DNA of 48,817 nucleotides from Comamonas testosteroni (GCF_003569915.1 NZ_KZ984470.1:1-48817), one strand, 5' to 3'; positions 1 to 9,320 are shown, counted from the stretch's first letter. Notes: generated by a model not told the origin, from the letters alone. Numbers and translations are program-made.

Positions 1-763
1 TTTGGGTATCACGGATACCGACGATTTCGATTTCTTCGCCGACCTTGACGATACCGCGCTCGATACGGCCAGTCACCACAGTGCCGCGACCGGAGATGGA
101 GAACACGTCTTCCACAGGCATCACGAATGCGCCGTCAACAGCACGCTCGGGAGTGGGGATGTAGGAGTCCAGAGCCTCAGCCAGCTTCAGGATAGCGGGC
201 TCGCCCTTGTCGGACTGGTCACCTTCCAGGGCCAGCTTGGCGGAACCGCGGATGATGGGAGTGTCATCGCCGGGGAAGTCGTACTTGGACAGCAGCTCGC
301 GCACTTCCATTTCGACCAGTTCCAGCAGTTCTTCGTCGTCCACCATGTCGGCCTTGTTCAGGAACACGATGATGTAAGGAACACCCACCTGACGCGACAG
401 CAGGATGTGCTCGCGAGTCTGGGGCATGGGGCCGTCAGCAGCGGAGCAAACCAGGATAGCGCCGTCCATCTGAGCCGCGCCAGTGATCATGTTCTTCACA
501 TAGTCAGCGTGGCCGGGGCAGTCAACGTGAGCGTAGTGACGGTTGGCTGTTTCGTACTCGACGTGCGAGGTGTTGATCGTGATACCACGAGCCTTTTCTT
601 CAGGCGCGTTGTCGATCTGCGAGTAGTCCTTGGCTTCGCCGCCGAAGTGCTTGGACAGCACGGTAGCGATAGCAGCTGTCAGGGTGGTCTTGCCGTGGTC
701 AACGTGACCGATGGTGCCCACGTTCACGTGGGGCTTGGTGCGCTCGAATTTTTCTTTTGCCAT
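1..763 (-). CDS. tuf: Elongation factor Tu, N-terminal part (tufB copy), truncated by window edge
   Basis: EF-Tu carries aminoacyl-tRNA to the ribosome as a GTP complex. The visible 254 codons start with [16 protein letters not shown] and include the P-loop GHVDHGKT (residues 19-26), the switch II DCPGH motif and the base-specificity motif NKAD, then run into domain 2. The gene continues past the left edge. It lies 75 nt downstream of the tRNA-Thr gene on the same strand, the order of the E. coli tRNA-tufB operon, so it is probably co-transcribed with the tRNAs and freed by RNase processing. A second tuf copy (C-terminal part) ends the window at the right. The start ATG at 763 is fixed by the conserved N-terminus. 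Confidence 0.98.
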   Translation of the reverse strand, partial: MAKEKFERTKPHVNVGTIGHVDHGKTTLTAAIATVLSKHFGGEAKDYSQIDNAPEEKARGITINTSHVEYETANRHYAHVDCPGHADYVKNMITGAAQMDGAILVCSAADGPMPQTREHILLSRQVGVPYIIVFLNKADMVDDEELLELVEMEVRELLSKYDFPGDDTPIIRGSAKLALEGDQSDKGEPAILKLAEALDSYIPTPERAVDGAFVMPVEDVFSISGRGTVVTGRIERGIVKVGEEIEIVGIRDTQ

Positions 764-838
764 TTTTCCGACTCCGAAAAAACTAAATCACTGCAAGAGG
801 ATATCGGCGCAACCCTATCAAGCGAGCGCACCAGAAAG

Positions 839-913
<75 letters not shown>

Positions 914-956
914 AGCGGAGTTGAAAACACAACTCCAAGAATCTTTGCTCGCAAAC

Positions 957-1030
957 TGGAGCGGGAGACGGGAATCGAACCCGCGTCATTAGCTTGGAAG
1001 GCTAGGGTTCTACCATTGAACTACTCCCGC
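957..1030 (-). tRNA. tRNA-Gly (anticodon TCC)
   Basis: Acceptor arms GCGGGAG/CTCCCGC pair perfectly, followed by discriminator T and encoded CCA (957-959). The anticodon loop CTTCCAA between CTAGC and GCTAA-like arms gives TCC (glycine GGA/GGG). The T-loop GGTTCGATTCC is canonical. It corresponds to glyT in the E. coli tufB operon. Confidence 0.96.
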
Positions 1031-1084
1031 ACAGATTCACTGCACGTGGTCGCCATTTCTAGCAACCGCTCTTCTGACCATTAC

Positions 1085-1170
1085 TGGTGGAGGGGACAGG
1101 ATTCGAACCTGTGTACGCGTTAGCGGGCAGATTTACAGTCTGCTGCCTTTAACCACTCGGCCACCCCTCC
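1085..1170 (-). tRNA. tRNA-Tyr (anticodon GTA)
   Basis: An 86-nt class II tRNA with acceptor arms GGAGGGG/CCCCTCC, discriminator A and encoded CCA. The anticodon arm GCAGA-CTGTAAA-TCTGC gives GTA (tyrosine). The long variable arm (CCGCTAACGCG region) and the T-loop GGTTCGAATCC fit tRNA-Tyr. It is the first tRNA behind the promoter-like sequence at 1183-1210. Confidence 0.96.
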
Positions 1171-1182
1171 GAAGAGAATTGA

Positions 1183-1210
1183 ATTGTAGCACCGTTTTTT
1201 CAGCTCAAAA
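1183..1210 (-). promoter_or_regulatory. Predicted promoter of the tRNA-Tyr/Gly/Thr-tufB unit
   Basis: On the minus strand a TACAAT -10 element (1183-1188) is preceded, 16 nt away, by TTTTGA (1205-1210), a weak -35. It sits 12 nt upstream of the mature tRNA-Tyr end, in the AT-rich 82-nt spacer behind tRNA-Arg. The -10 is good and the -35 weak; the call is by inspection only. Confidence 0.5.
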
Positions 1211-1252
1211 GAAATCAGAGATTTTTTTTGGTTTTTGCTGATTGACGTTTGT

Positions 1253-1328
1253 TGGCGCGGCTGGCGGGGATCGAACCCACGACCCTTGGCTTCGGAGGCC
1301 AATACTCTATCCACTGAGCTACAGCCGC
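1253..1328 (-). tRNA. tRNA-Arg (anticodon CCG)
   Basis: Acceptor arms GCGGCTG/CAGCCGC, discriminator G and encoded CCA (1253-1255). The anticodon arm TTGGC-CTCCGAA-GCCAA gives CCG, reading arginine CGG codons. The T-loop GGTTCGATCCC is canonical. It lies 82 nt upstream of tRNA-Tyr on the same strand; a promoter-like sequence between the two suggests it can be an independent unit. Confidence 0.95.
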
Positions 1329-1403
1329 GAATCCGTCAGTCATGCCATGCATGGCCAACAACAATTCAAGCACGTGATTATGGCATGGGTTTTCATACCC
1401 AAA

Positions 1404-2024
1404 TCACAAACTCAGGCGAAAACCTAGCCCCGACAAATAGACATCCACTGACACACGCCCTACAGACACGAGAGGGAAACTTCCCTCATTCAGTACCCAG
1501 CCATGTATGAGTCCTACAAATAGAGAGTGCAAGCCCAGGGCCGCATCCTTTGGAGACACAGGCAGCTTGACCGCCTGCTCCTGCGCAGCCAAGGCCAAGT
1601 CCTGCGCAAACTTTTCCTGGGACAAGTTGGCACTTTCAATGTGCTGCACACGCACATCTTCAAGTTCCCCTACATATTCCATCTTAAACAGCGCCGTTTC
1701 AAAGACTTTGCGGCGGCGCTCATCCCCGTCCATGCTTTCAAATACTTTGAGCATGGACTGGCGGATGCGCTCCAGGGGCGGCAAGTCGCCATATTTGTCA
1801 TCACAGATCTCATCAAAGGGCATACAGATACGACCCAGCATGGATGAAAAGACATCCACCTTGTCCTTGAAATGCCAGTACACCGCACCGCGCGTTGCTC
1901 CCGCGCGCTGGGCAATGTCCCCTAGCGAAGTGCGGGAAACACCTTTTTCAAAGAACACCTCTTCCGCCGCATCCAGCAGCTTGGTGCGAGTCTCATCTGC
2001 CTCCGCCTTGGTTCTACGCGCCAT
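1404..2024 (-). CDS. acrR: TetR/AcrR-family transcriptional repressor of the adjacent efflux operon
   Basis: A 206-residue regulator. The start is taken at ATG 2024, giving MARRTKAEADETR, the usual AcrR/TtgR N-terminus, behind an AAAGGA ribosome site; a longer in-frame extension (to 2114) would run through the operator and is unlikely. The TetR helix-turn-helix spans about residues 31-56 (TSLGDIAQRAGATRGAVYWH). The C-terminal domain resembles the AcrR ligand-binding fold that senses hydrophobic drugs. It is divergent from the RND adaptor gene with a 24-bp palindrome between them, so it very probably represses the pump and itself and is released by pump substrates. The symbol is a family-level assignment. 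Confidence 0.88.
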   Translation of the reverse strand: MARRTKAEADETRTKLLDAAEEVFFEKGVSRTSLGDIAQRAGATRGAVYWHFKDKVDVFSSMLGRICMPFDEICDDKYGDLPPLERIRQSMLKVFESMDGDERRRKVFETALFKMEYVGELEDVRVQHIESANLSQEKFAQDLALAAQEQAVKLPVSPKDAALGLHSLFVGLIHGWVLNEGSFPLVSVGRVSVDVYLSGLGFRLSL

Positions 2025-2107
2025 CACACATCCTTTCCACCACCTGACCTCATTGCATGTCTGCAGAAAACAACCTTTTACACGGCAGCCGCGTGATTTT
2101 CTGCAAC

Positions 2108-2131
2108 TATACATTTATGCATGTATGTATA
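2108..2131. promoter_or_regulatory. AcrR-type operator palindrome overlapping the efflux promoter
   Basis: The 24-bp sequence reads TATACATTTATG then CATGTATGTATA; the two 12-bp halves are inverted repeats with two mismatches. It resembles, from memory, the E. coli AcrR operator, which is built from ACAT and ATGTATGT arms. A TATAAT -10 element for the plus-strand efflux operon (2128-2133) overlaps its right edge, so bound repressor would block RNA polymerase. It lies 84 nt upstream of the regulator start. Confidence 0.7.
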
Positions 2132-2248
2132 ATTTGATTCCGTTGTGGAAGGGCGAGATTTCAGTCAACATCTCTCCAAAGTTTCGAGCGCAGCATCTGC
2201 CAGAGCTGCGCTCTTCTATTTTTTCAAATGTCTACCGGAAGGACTTTC

Positions 2249-3571
2249 ATGCATCCCATGTATGAAAAAAACCAGGCTCAGCAACGTCAATTCCCGTTTG
2301 CCCCAAGTCACGCACGCGCTGCAGTCATCAGCCTGTCCTTGCTTGCCGCACTGGGTCTTGCAGCTTGCAGCGACAAAAAAGAAGACCAGCAAAAAGCCCA
2401 GGCCGCAGCACAAGCCAAGCCGCCAGAAGTAGGCGTTGTGACGGTTGAATTGCAGAACGTGCCACTGATTTCGGAGCTCCCTGGTCGCCTGGAAGCCTCG
2501 CGCATCGCTCAGGTTCGCGCGCGAGCCGCTGGCATTGTGCAAAAGCGGCTCTTCCAGGAAGGCTCTGACGTGAAGGCCGGCCAGGCGCTGTTCCAGATCG
2601 ACAACACCCCTTACAAGGCCAATTTGCAAAGCGCACAGGCGACGCTCGCTCAAGCTGAAGCCAATCTGGCGCAGGCTGCAGCCACCGCTCGCCGCTACAA
2701 ACCGCTGGTAGAAGCCAACGCCATCAGCAAGCAGGAATACGACACCGCCATCGCCAACGAAAAAGCAGCACTGGCCCAAGTCGCAGCTGGCAAAGCCGCC
2801 GTGACCAATGCCAATGTGAATCTGGGCTATGCCAGCGTGACAGCTCCCATTTCAGGTCGTATTGGCCGCGCTCTGGTGACCGAAGGCGCCCTCGTCGGCC
2901 AAGGTGATGCCACTCAACTGGCGACCATCCAGCAGATCAACCCGCTGTATGTGAACGTCACCCAGTCCGCTTCCGACATCATGCGCATGCGCGAAGCCGT
3001 CACTTCTGGCAAGTTAGCAAAGGTAGGTGAAAACGGGGTCAAGATCCACGTCCATTTGGACGATGGCAAGGAATATCCTCTGCCCGGCAAATTGCTGTTT
3101 ACCGACCTGAGCGTGGACCCATCCACGGGTCAGGTCAGCGTGCGTGCCGAGCTACCCAACCCCGAGGGCCTGCTGCTGCCCGGCACTTATGTGCGAGTGC
3201 GTCTGGAGCAGGCTCAGATCGATAACGCGGCGCTGATCCCCCAGCAGGCTGTGACCCGCAATGAAAAGGGCAACTTCGTCATGGTGGTTGCAGAGGATGG
3301 CTCCGTGGCACCTCGCCCTGTGCAGATCAGCCAGTCGCAAGGCGCCAATTGGGTCGTCACCTCAGGCCTCAAGACGGGCGAAAAAGTCATGGTGGACGGC
3401 CTGATCAAGGTCGGAATGGGAGCCAAGAAAGTGACTCCTGTGCCATGGAAGGGTAACGCCCCCGCTGCCGCGCCAGCTGCCCCGGCCGCTGCTGCAGCCC
3501 AAGACAAGCCTGCGACCGCCCAGCCCGAAAAAGCCGCCGAAAAAGCCGATAGCACCCAGGCTGGCAAGTAA
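2249..3571 (+). CDS. acrA: RND efflux periplasmic adaptor lipoprotein (AcrA/MexA/TtgA type)
   Basis: A 440-residue membrane fusion protein linking inner-membrane pump and outer-membrane channel in the periplasm. ATG 2249 is chosen because GGAAGGAC lies 6 nt upstream. The N-terminus has a lipoprotein signal ending in the lipobox LAAC-S (near residue 40), then a polar linker. It is followed by the lipoyl half-motif, a long alanine-rich alpha-hairpin coiled coil (roughly residues 95-190, with AQAEANLAQAAATARRY), the second lipoyl half (ASVTAPISGRIGRA), beta-barrel and membrane-proximal domains. The C-terminus is an Ala/Pro/Lys-rich tail. It is first in a three-gene operon; the pump starts 14 nt downstream. 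Confidence 0.93.
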   Translation: MHPMYEKNQAQQRQFPFAPSHARAAVISLSLLAALGLAACSDKKEDQQKAQAAAQAKPPEVGVVTVELQNVPLISELPGRLEASRIAQVRARAAGIVQKRLFQEGSDVKAGQALFQIDNTPYKANLQSAQATLAQAEANLAQAAATARRYKPLVEANAISKQEYDTAIANEKAALAQVAAGKAAVTNANVNLGYASVTAPISGRIGRALVTEGALVGQGDATQLATIQQINPLYVNVTQSASDIMRMREAVTSGKLAKVGENGVKIHVHLDDGKEYPLPGKLLFTDLSVDPSTGQVSVRAELPNPEGLLLPGTYVRVRLEQAQIDNAALIPQQAVTRNEKGNFVMVVAEDGSVAPRPVQISQSQGANWVVTSGLKTGEKVMVDGLIKVGMGAKKVTPVPWKGNAPAAAPAAPAAAAAQDKPATAQPEKAAEKADSTQAGK

Positions 3572-3585
3572 TCAGGCAACACCGT

Positions 3586-6500
3586 ATGTCAAAGTTTTTT
3601 ATTCACCGACCGATTTTTGCCTGGGTGATCTCGATATTCGTGATCCTCGCAGGCGTCATCGCCATTACACGACTGCCTGTGTCGCAGTTCCCGACAGTTG
3701 CACCGCCGACCATCACGGTGACCGCGACTTATCCGGGCGCCACGGCTCAGACCATGACGGACTCCGTGCTGCAGCTCATCGAACGTGAGATGAATGGCGC
3801 CACCGGCATGATGTACATGGACACCAGCGCCTCGGCCACTGGGCAGGGCACGCTGACTGTGACCTTCGAACCCGGCACCAACCAGGAGCTGGCACAGGTG
3901 GACGTGCAAAACCGTCTGGCCCGCGTGCAGTCCCGACTGCCGCAGATCGTGCAGGCTCTGGGCGTGCGCGTTGAAAAGTCCATGAGCAACTTCCTGATGA
4001 TTCTGGCCTTCCAGTCAGAGACCGGGGAGACCTCGCGGGACGATATCGCCGACTACGTCAACCGCAATGTGCTGCCGGAAATCCAGCGCCTGGACGGCGT
4101 GGGCAAGGCCCAGCTGTTTGCGGCTGGACGCGCCATGCGCATCTGGGTGGACCCTGCCAAGCTGCAGGGCTACAACATGTCGATTGCGCAGATCAATGCA
4201 GCCATCGCAGCACAGAACCAGCAGATCTCCGGTGGCTCGCTGGGCAACACGCCCAGCCTGCCAGGCACCAGCATGAACGCCACCATCGTGGTGCCAGGCC
4301 AGTTGTCCACGCCCGAAGAGTTTGCCGAAGTGGTGCTGCGCTCCAACTCTGACGGCTCTACGGTCCGCATCAAGGACATCGGCCGCGTGGAACTGGGCAC
4401 GGAGAGCTATAGCTTCGAGTCTCGCCTCAATGGCAAGCCAGCCGTGGCCATGGCCGTGCAGCTAACCTCTACCGCCAACGCCATGGCGACCGCCAAGCTG
4501 GTGTACTCCAAGATGGCTGAGCTGGAGCCCTTCCTGCCTGCCGGGGTGAAGTGGTCCTCTCCTTACGACACCTCCAAGTTCGTGAAAATCTCCATCGAAA
4601 AGGTGGTGCACACGCTGCTTGAAGCCATCGTGCTGGTGTTCATCGTGATGTTGGTCTTCCTGCAGAACATCCGCTACACGCTGATTCCCACCATCGTGGT
4701 GCCAATCGCGCTGCTGGGTACGTTCGCAGTCATGCTGGTCGCAGGCCTGACCATCAACATTCTGGCCATGTTTGCCATGGTGCTGGTGATCGGTATCGTG
4801 GTGGACGACGCCATTGTGGTGGTGGAAAACGTCGAGCGCATCATGGCCGAAGAGGGTCTGTCACCCAAGGAGGCCACGATCAAGGCCATGGGCCAGATTC
4901 AGGGCGCCGTGGTCGGTATTACCGTGATTCTGGTGACCGTGTTCCTGCCGCTGGCCCTGTTCGGCGGCGCGACCGGTGCGATCTATCGCCAGTTCTCGCT
5001 GGTGATGGCGATCTCCATTTTCTTCTCGGGCTTCTTTGCGCTGACGCTGACGCCTGCGCTGTGCGCCACCATGCTCAAGCCCATCCCCAAAGGGCATGCG
5101 CATGATAAGAAGACCGGCCTGCTTGGCCCCTTCTTCAACTGGTTCAACCGTAAGTTCGAATCGGGCACCAACAGCTACTCCAGCGCCTTGTCTGGCGTGG
5201 TCAAGCGCTCTGTGCAAGCCGTCATCGTCTACGCACTGGTGATCGCTGGTGCAGCCTTCATCTTCCTGAAGCTGCCCACCTCCTTCCTGCCCGTGGAAGA
5301 CCAGGGCTATGTGATTTCGCTGACCCAGTTGCCCCCAGGCGCCACTCTGGAGCGCACAAGCAACACCATGGGCGAGCTGGAAAAATTTGCCCTCAGCCAG
5401 CCTGAAACAGCCGACATCGTGAGCATCATTGGCTTCAGCTTTGCCGGCCAGGGCCAGAACGTGGGTCTGTCCTTCACGACACTCAAGGACTGGTCCGAGC
5501 GCAAGGCCAAGGGTTCGGACGCCAACTCCTTCGCCGGTCGCACCATGGGCGCGATGATGGCTTTGCGTGATGGCTTCATCTACACCCTGGTGCCTCCATC
5601 GATTCCCGAACTGGGCAACAGCGACGGCTTCACCTTCCGCTTGCAGGACCGCTCTTCCAAGGGGCACGCAGCACTGCTGGCAGCCCGCAACGAGCTGATC
5701 CAGAAGGCCAATGCCAGCCCCATTCTGACTGGTGTTCGCTTCGACGGCGTGGATGACGCACCTCAGTGGCAGATCGACATCAACCGCGATGCCGTATATG
5801 CCCAGAAGGTGAGCATGTCCGACATTGCGACCACCCTGTCCGCGGCGCTGGGCTCGACCAACTCCACCGACTTCCCCAACAAGGGATACATGCAGCGCGT
5901 GACGATTCAGGCCGAGGCGGCACGCCGCATGCAGCCTGAGGACGTGCTGAAGCTGACCATCCCCAACTCGGAGGGCAAGCTGGTGGAGCTGTCTTCTCTG
6001 GCCACCACCAAGTGGACCAGTGGACCCATGCAGATGTCGCGCTACAACGGTTATCCGTCCATGAGCATCACCGGCCAGGCCAAGCCCGGCTACACCAGCG
6101 GTCAAGCAATGGCAGAGATGCAAAAGCTGGCTGCCGAGCTGCCGCAAGGCTTTGGCTACGAGTGGACCGGTCAGTCGCTGGACGAAAAGAAAGCAGGCTC
6201 CTCAGCCATGCTGCTCTACGCCTTCTCTCTGTTGGCCGTGTTCCTGTGTCTGGCTGCCCTGTATGAAAGCTGGAGCATTCCTCTGTCCGTGATGCTGGTC
6301 GTGCCTCTGGGTGTGTTCGGTGCCGTGGCCGGTGTGATGATGCGTGGCATGCCCAATGACATCTACTTCCAGGTGGCGCTGATCACGGTGATTGGTCTCT
6401 CGGCCAAGAACGCCATTCTGATTGTGGAGTTCGCTAAGGACTTGCATGCACAGGGCAAAAGCGCGCTCGAAGCTGCTCTGGAAGCAGGCCACCTGCGTTT

Positions 6501-6765
6501 CCGCCCCATTTTGATGACCTCTCTGGCCTTCATTCTGGGTGTGGTGCCGCTGTACATCGCCTCCGGCGCCAGCGCTGCCAGCCAGAAGGCCATTGGCACG
6601 GGCGTGTTCTGGGGCATGGTGATCGGCACGCCGCTATCCGTGTTCCTGGTGCCTGTGTTCTTTGTCACCGTCTTCAAGTTCTTTGGCAAGAAATCCGCGC
6701 AAGACAACCATGCCACTCCCCCGGCGGCAACGACTGCAGCACAGGGAGGCTCGCACCATGAATAA
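3586..6765 (+). CDS. acrB: RND multidrug efflux pump, HAE-1 family (AcrB/MexB/TtgB type)
   Basis: A 1059-residue proton-driven inner-membrane exporter of drugs, solvents and dyes. It shows the canonical N-terminus MSKFFIHRPIFAWVISI, the TM4 proton-relay pair D407 D408 in GIVVDDAIVVVENVER, and the TM10 lysine in GLSAKNAILIVEFAKDL. Two large periplasmic loops follow TM1 and TM7. Length is normal for the family (about 1040-1060), and no frameshift is seen. It lies between the adaptor and the outer-membrane factor, so the complete tripartite pump is encoded here. The C-terminal tail is Ala/Thr/His rich. Substrate range cannot be read from the sequence. Confidence 0.96.
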   Translation: MSKFFIHRPIFAWVISIFVILAGVIAITRLPVSQFPTVAPPTITVTATYPGATAQTMTDSVLQLIEREMNGATGMMYMDTSASATGQGTLTVTFEPGTNQELAQVDVQNRLARVQSRLPQIVQALGVRVEKSMSNFLMILAFQSETGETSRDDIADYVNRNVLPEIQRLDGVGKAQLFAAGRAMRIWVDPAKLQGYNMSIAQINAAIAAQNQQISGGSLGNTPSLPGTSMNATIVVPGQLSTPEEFAEVVLRSNSDGSTVRIKDIGRVELGTESYSFESRLNGKPAVAMAVQLTSTANAMATAKLVYSKMAELEPFLPAGVKWSSPYDTSKFVKISIEKVVHTLLEAIVLVFIVMLVFLQNIRYTLIPTIVVPIALLGTFAVMLVAGLTINILAMFAMVLVIGIVVDDAIVVVENVERIMAEEGLSPKEATIKAMGQIQGAVVGITVILVTVFLPLALFGGATGAIYRQFSLVMAISIFFSGFFALTLTPALCATMLKPIPKGHAHDKKTGLLGPFFNWFNRKFESGTNSYSSALSGVVKRSVQAVIVYALVIAGAAFIFLKLPTSFLPVEDQGYVISLTQLPPGATLERTSNTMGELEKFALSQPETADIVSIIGFSFAGQGQNVGLSFTTLKDWSERKAKGSDANSFAGRTMGAMMALRDGFIYTLVPPSIPELGNSDGFTFRLQDRSSKGHAALLAARNELIQKANASPILTGVRFDGVDDAPQWQIDINRDAVYAQKVSMSDIATTLSAALGSTNSTDFPNKGYMQRVTIQAEAARRMQPEDVLKLTIPNSEGKLVELSSLATTKWTSGPMQMSRYNGYPSMSITGQAKPGYTSGQAMAEMQKLAAELPQGFGYEWTGQSLDEKKAGSSAMLLYAFSLLAVFLCLAALYESWSIPLSVMLVVPLGVFGAVAGVMMRGMPNDIYFQVALITVIGLSAKNAILIVEFAKDLHAQGKSALEAALEAGHLRFRPILMTSLAFILGVVPLYIASGASAASQKAIGTGVFWGMVIGTPLSVFLVPVFFVTVFKFFGKKSAQDNHATPPAATTAAQGGSHHE

Positions 6766-8200
6766 GACTTTGCTACCCGTAGCACTGGCCGCCGCGCTAC
6801 TGGCCAGCGGCTGCTCCTTCATCCCCCAGCTTGACCGCCCGGCCCTGCCGGTGGCCGAGCAGTTCCCGGCATTTGCCTCGCAGACTGCGGGTTCGGTCGC
6901 GGCTGCTGACATCCCCTGGCAGCAGTTCTTCACCGATCCGCGCCTGCAGCAGGTGATTCAGCTGGCTCTGGACAACAACCGCGACCTGCGCGTGGCGGTG
7001 CTCAATATCGAGAAAGCCCAGGCTCAGTACCAGATCCAGCGCTCCAGCCAGTTCCCTGAAGTGGGCGTGGCCGGTGCGGCTCAGCGTACCCGCAGCCAGA
7101 TCACCGGCCAGTACGGCAATGCCTTCAGCGCCGCACTGTCCATGCCCAGCTGGGAAATCGACTTCTGGGGCCGTGTGAGCAGCCTCAAGGAGCAGGCCCT
7201 GGCTCAGTATCTGGCCACCGAAGAAGGTCGCAAGGCCGCGCAGATCAGCCTGATCGCCAACGTGGCCAACACCTGGCTGGGTCTGCAGGCCGATGAAGAA
7301 CTGATGACCATCTCGCGCCGCACACTGGGCACACGCGAGCAGTCCATCAAGCTGACCAAGCTGCGTCTGGACTCTGGCGTGACTTCCGAGCTGGACTACC
7401 GTCAGGCACAGTCGCTGACCGAAAGCGCCCGCGCCACGCTGGCCCAGCAAACGCGCCAGCGTGAGCTGGACGCCAATGCGCTGACGCTGCTGGTAGGCCA
7501 GACCCTGCCCGCCGACCTGCTGGGCAGCCTGCACGGCAAAAAGCTGGCCGACCTGCCCGCAATCGCCGATGTCCCGGCAGGCCTGCCCTCCGACCTGCTG
7601 CTGCGTCGTCCCGATGTGCGTCAGGCCGAGCAGCTGATGATCGGCGCCAACGCCAACATTGGCGCAGCACGTGCGGCCTTCTTTCCGAACGTTTCGCTGA
7701 CGGCTTCGGCAGGCTTTGCCAATCCTGAAATCTCGAACCTGTTTGACTCGGGCTCCAAGTACTTCAGCATTGCGCCTTCGCTGTATCTGCCCATCTTCAA
7801 CGCGGGCCGCAACCGCGCCAATCTGCAGATGGCGGAGGCCGGTCAGAAGATTGCCGTGGCCCAGTATGAAAAGGCCATCCAGTCCGCCTTCCGCGAAACC
7901 TCGGATGCGCTGGTCAGCCGCCAGACGCTGCAAGACCAGTTGCAGGCCCAGTCGCGCCAGCTCGAGGCCGAGCAGGTTCGCTACAAGCTGTCTGACTTGC
8001 GCTACACCAACGGCGTGGCCAGCTACCTGGATCTGCTCGATGCGCAGCGCTCGCTGTTCTTGCTGGAGCAGTCCGTGGTGCAGGTTCGTCTGCAGCAGCT
8101 GCAAAACCAGGTCAATCTGTACAAGGTACTGGGCGGCGGCTGGAGTGAGCCATCCGCCAGCAACACAGCTGCCAACACGACCAACAGCACAGTGCAGTAA
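6758..8200 (+). CDS. oprM: RND efflux outer-membrane channel lipoprotein (OprM/TtgC, NodT type)
   Basis: A 480-residue outer-membrane factor forming the TolC-like exit duct. ATG 6758 overlaps the end of the pump gene by 8 nt and has an AGGGAGG ribosome site, which favours translational coupling. The signal peptide ends in a lipobox (LLASGC-S, Cys at about 19). Two repeated halves of the outer-membrane efflux domain follow. Family motifs include SWEIDFWGRV and LLLRRPDVRQAEQ. A strong hairpin pair follows the stop codon. The regulator gene on the other side completes an AcrR-AcrA-AcrB-OprM type locus. Confidence 0.94.
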   Translation: MNKTLLPVALAAALLASGCSFIPQLDRPALPVAEQFPAFASQTAGSVAAADIPWQQFFTDPRLQQVIQLALDNNRDLRVAVLNIEKAQAQYQIQRSSQFPEVGVAGAAQRTRSQITGQYGNAFSAALSMPSWEIDFWGRVSSLKEQALAQYLATEEGRKAAQISLIANVANTWLGLQADEELMTISRRTLGTREQSIKLTKLRLDSGVTSELDYRQAQSLTESARATLAQQTRQRELDANALTLLVGQTLPADLLGSLHGKKLADLPAIADVPAGLPSDLLLRRPDVRQAEQLMIGANANIGAARAAFFPNVSLTASAGFANPEISNLFDSGSKYFSIAPSLYLPIFNAGRNRANLQMAEAGQKIAVAQYEKAIQSAFRETSDALVSRQTLQDQLQAQSRQLEAEQVRYKLSDLRYTNGVASYLDLLDAQRSLFLLEQSVVQVRLQQLQNQVNLYKVLGGGWSEPSASNTAANTTNSTVQ

Positions 8201-8204
8201 CCCA

Positions 8205-8266
8205 GCAGGGCGCAGCCAGACCGGCTGCGCCCTGCTCTGCCCAAGGCGTCTTCGGACGCCTTTTTT
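8205..8266 (+). terminator. Terminator of the efflux operon (two hairpins)
   Basis: A 13-bp stem GCAGGGCGCAGCC/GGCTGCGCCCTGC (8205-8235) is followed by GGCGTC-TTCG-GACGCC (8245-8260) with a UUCG tetraloop and a run of six T (8261-8266). The second hairpin is a textbook Rho-independent terminator just after the channel gene. Confidence 0.88.
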
Positions 8267-8383
8267 CATGGTCGCGCAAGACTGTGGCGCAAAAGCCAGA
8301 GCGGAGGTTGATCCAACTCAACTCCTTTATGCAGCAGTCGTCAACCCGTATCGTCGTGCACTGGTGTTCTTAACCCTCACTTC

Positions 8384-8389
8384 TATAAT
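8384..8389 (+). promoter_or_regulatory. Possible -10 element of the dihaem cytochrome c gene
   Basis: TATAAT lies 38 nt upstream of the cytochrome start. The hexamer 17 nt further upstream (CTGGTG, 8361-8366) is a poor -35. No operator is evident. The rest of 8267-8427 holds no gene that I can see. Confidence 0.45.
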
Positions 8390-8427
8390 GATTTGCTAAT
8401 TTCCTTCCCACGACCTCAGAGGACTTC

Positions 8428-9294
8428 ATGAGCGAGCAACACCACGAAGAAGCCCATACCGGCCCCATCAAGAATCCCAAGCATTTGCTGCTTGCCGTCT
8501 TCTTCTCGTTCATCGTCCCTGTGTTCGTCATCATCGGTCTGGTGAAGTTCGTGACTTCGGCTGAAAGCTCCGGCCCTGGCGCGGCGAATGCCGAGATGGC
8601 CAAGGCCGTACGCCTGCAGAAAGTAGGCTCGGTCGAAATTCGCGATGCCAACCGTCCTCTGCGCGGTGGTGAAGAGGTTTACAAGTCCCAGTGCTCGGCC
8701 TGCCACGCCACCGGTACCGTGGGTGCGCCCAAGTTCCAGGACGCAGCGGCCTGGGGCCCTCGCCTGACGCAAGGTCTGGACGCTCTGGTGCACTCCGCCC
8801 TGGCGGGCAAGGGTGCCATGGCCGCCCAAGGTGGTGGCGAATTCAATGACACGGAAATTGCCCGTGGCGTGGTCTTCATGGCCAATGCAGCTGGTGGCAA
8901 ATTCCCCGAGCCCGTGGCCCCCGCGGGCGCTGCTGGTGAGGCAGCGGCGCCTGCCGCCCCCGAAGCGACACCTGCAGCCGCTGCCCCCGCGGCTGCGGCT
9001 CCTGAAGCAGCTCCCGCCGCTGCAGCTCCAGTTGCTGCCGCTGCGCCAGCCGCTTCCGATGTGGGCAAGAACCTCTACAACACCACTTGCATGGTCTGCC
9101 ATGCCAGCGGTGTCGCTGGCGCCCCCAAGTTTGGCGACAAGGCTGCCTGGGCTCCGTTCATCGCCACCGGCATGGACACCATGGTCGAAAAAGCCACCAA
9201 GGGTGTGGGTGCCATGCCTCCCAAGGGCGGCTCCACCGCTTCGGATGCCGACTTCAAGGCTGCCATCCAGTACATGGTGGACGCGGCCAAGTAA
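8428..9294 (+). CDS. Membrane-anchored dihaem c-type cytochrome (c5-like domains)
   Basis: A 288-residue protein with an uncleaved N-terminal membrane anchor (about residues 19-42). Two cytochrome c domains follow, each with a CxxCH haem site: CSACH at 89-93 and CMVCH at 221-225. Downstream methionines in GAMAAQGGG and GAMPPKGGS are likely distal haem ligands. The domains are joined by an Ala/Pro-rich linker (about 161-210). The two domains resemble each other (TVGAPKF versus VAGAPKF), so internal duplication is likely. It should act as a periplasmic electron carrier facing the cytoplasmic membrane, probably to a terminal oxidase or reductase; the partner is unknown because the gene stands alone. 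AGAGGA precedes the start. Confidence 0.87.
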   Translation: MSEQHHEEAHTGPIKNPKHLLLAVFFSFIVPVFVIIGLVKFVTSAESSGPGAANAEMAKAVRLQKVGSVEIRDANRPLRGGEEVYKSQCSACHATGTVGAPKFQDAAAWGPRLTQGLDALVHSALAGKGAMAAQGGGEFNDTEIARGVVFMANAAGGKFPEPVAPAGAAGEAAAPAAPEATPAAAAPAAAAPEAAPAAAAPVAAAAPAASDVGKNLYNTTCMVCHASGVAGAPKFGDKAAWAPFIATGMDTMVEKATKGVGAMPPKGGSTASDADFKAAIQYMVDAAK

Positions 9295-9320
9295 AGCAGC
9301 AGCCACCACGACTGCCACCC

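Noticed and set aside
4861..8269. Long minus-strand frames (428 and 490 codons) opposite the RND pump and channel genes
   Set aside because: Shadow frames of certain plus-strand genes, with no recognisable motif.
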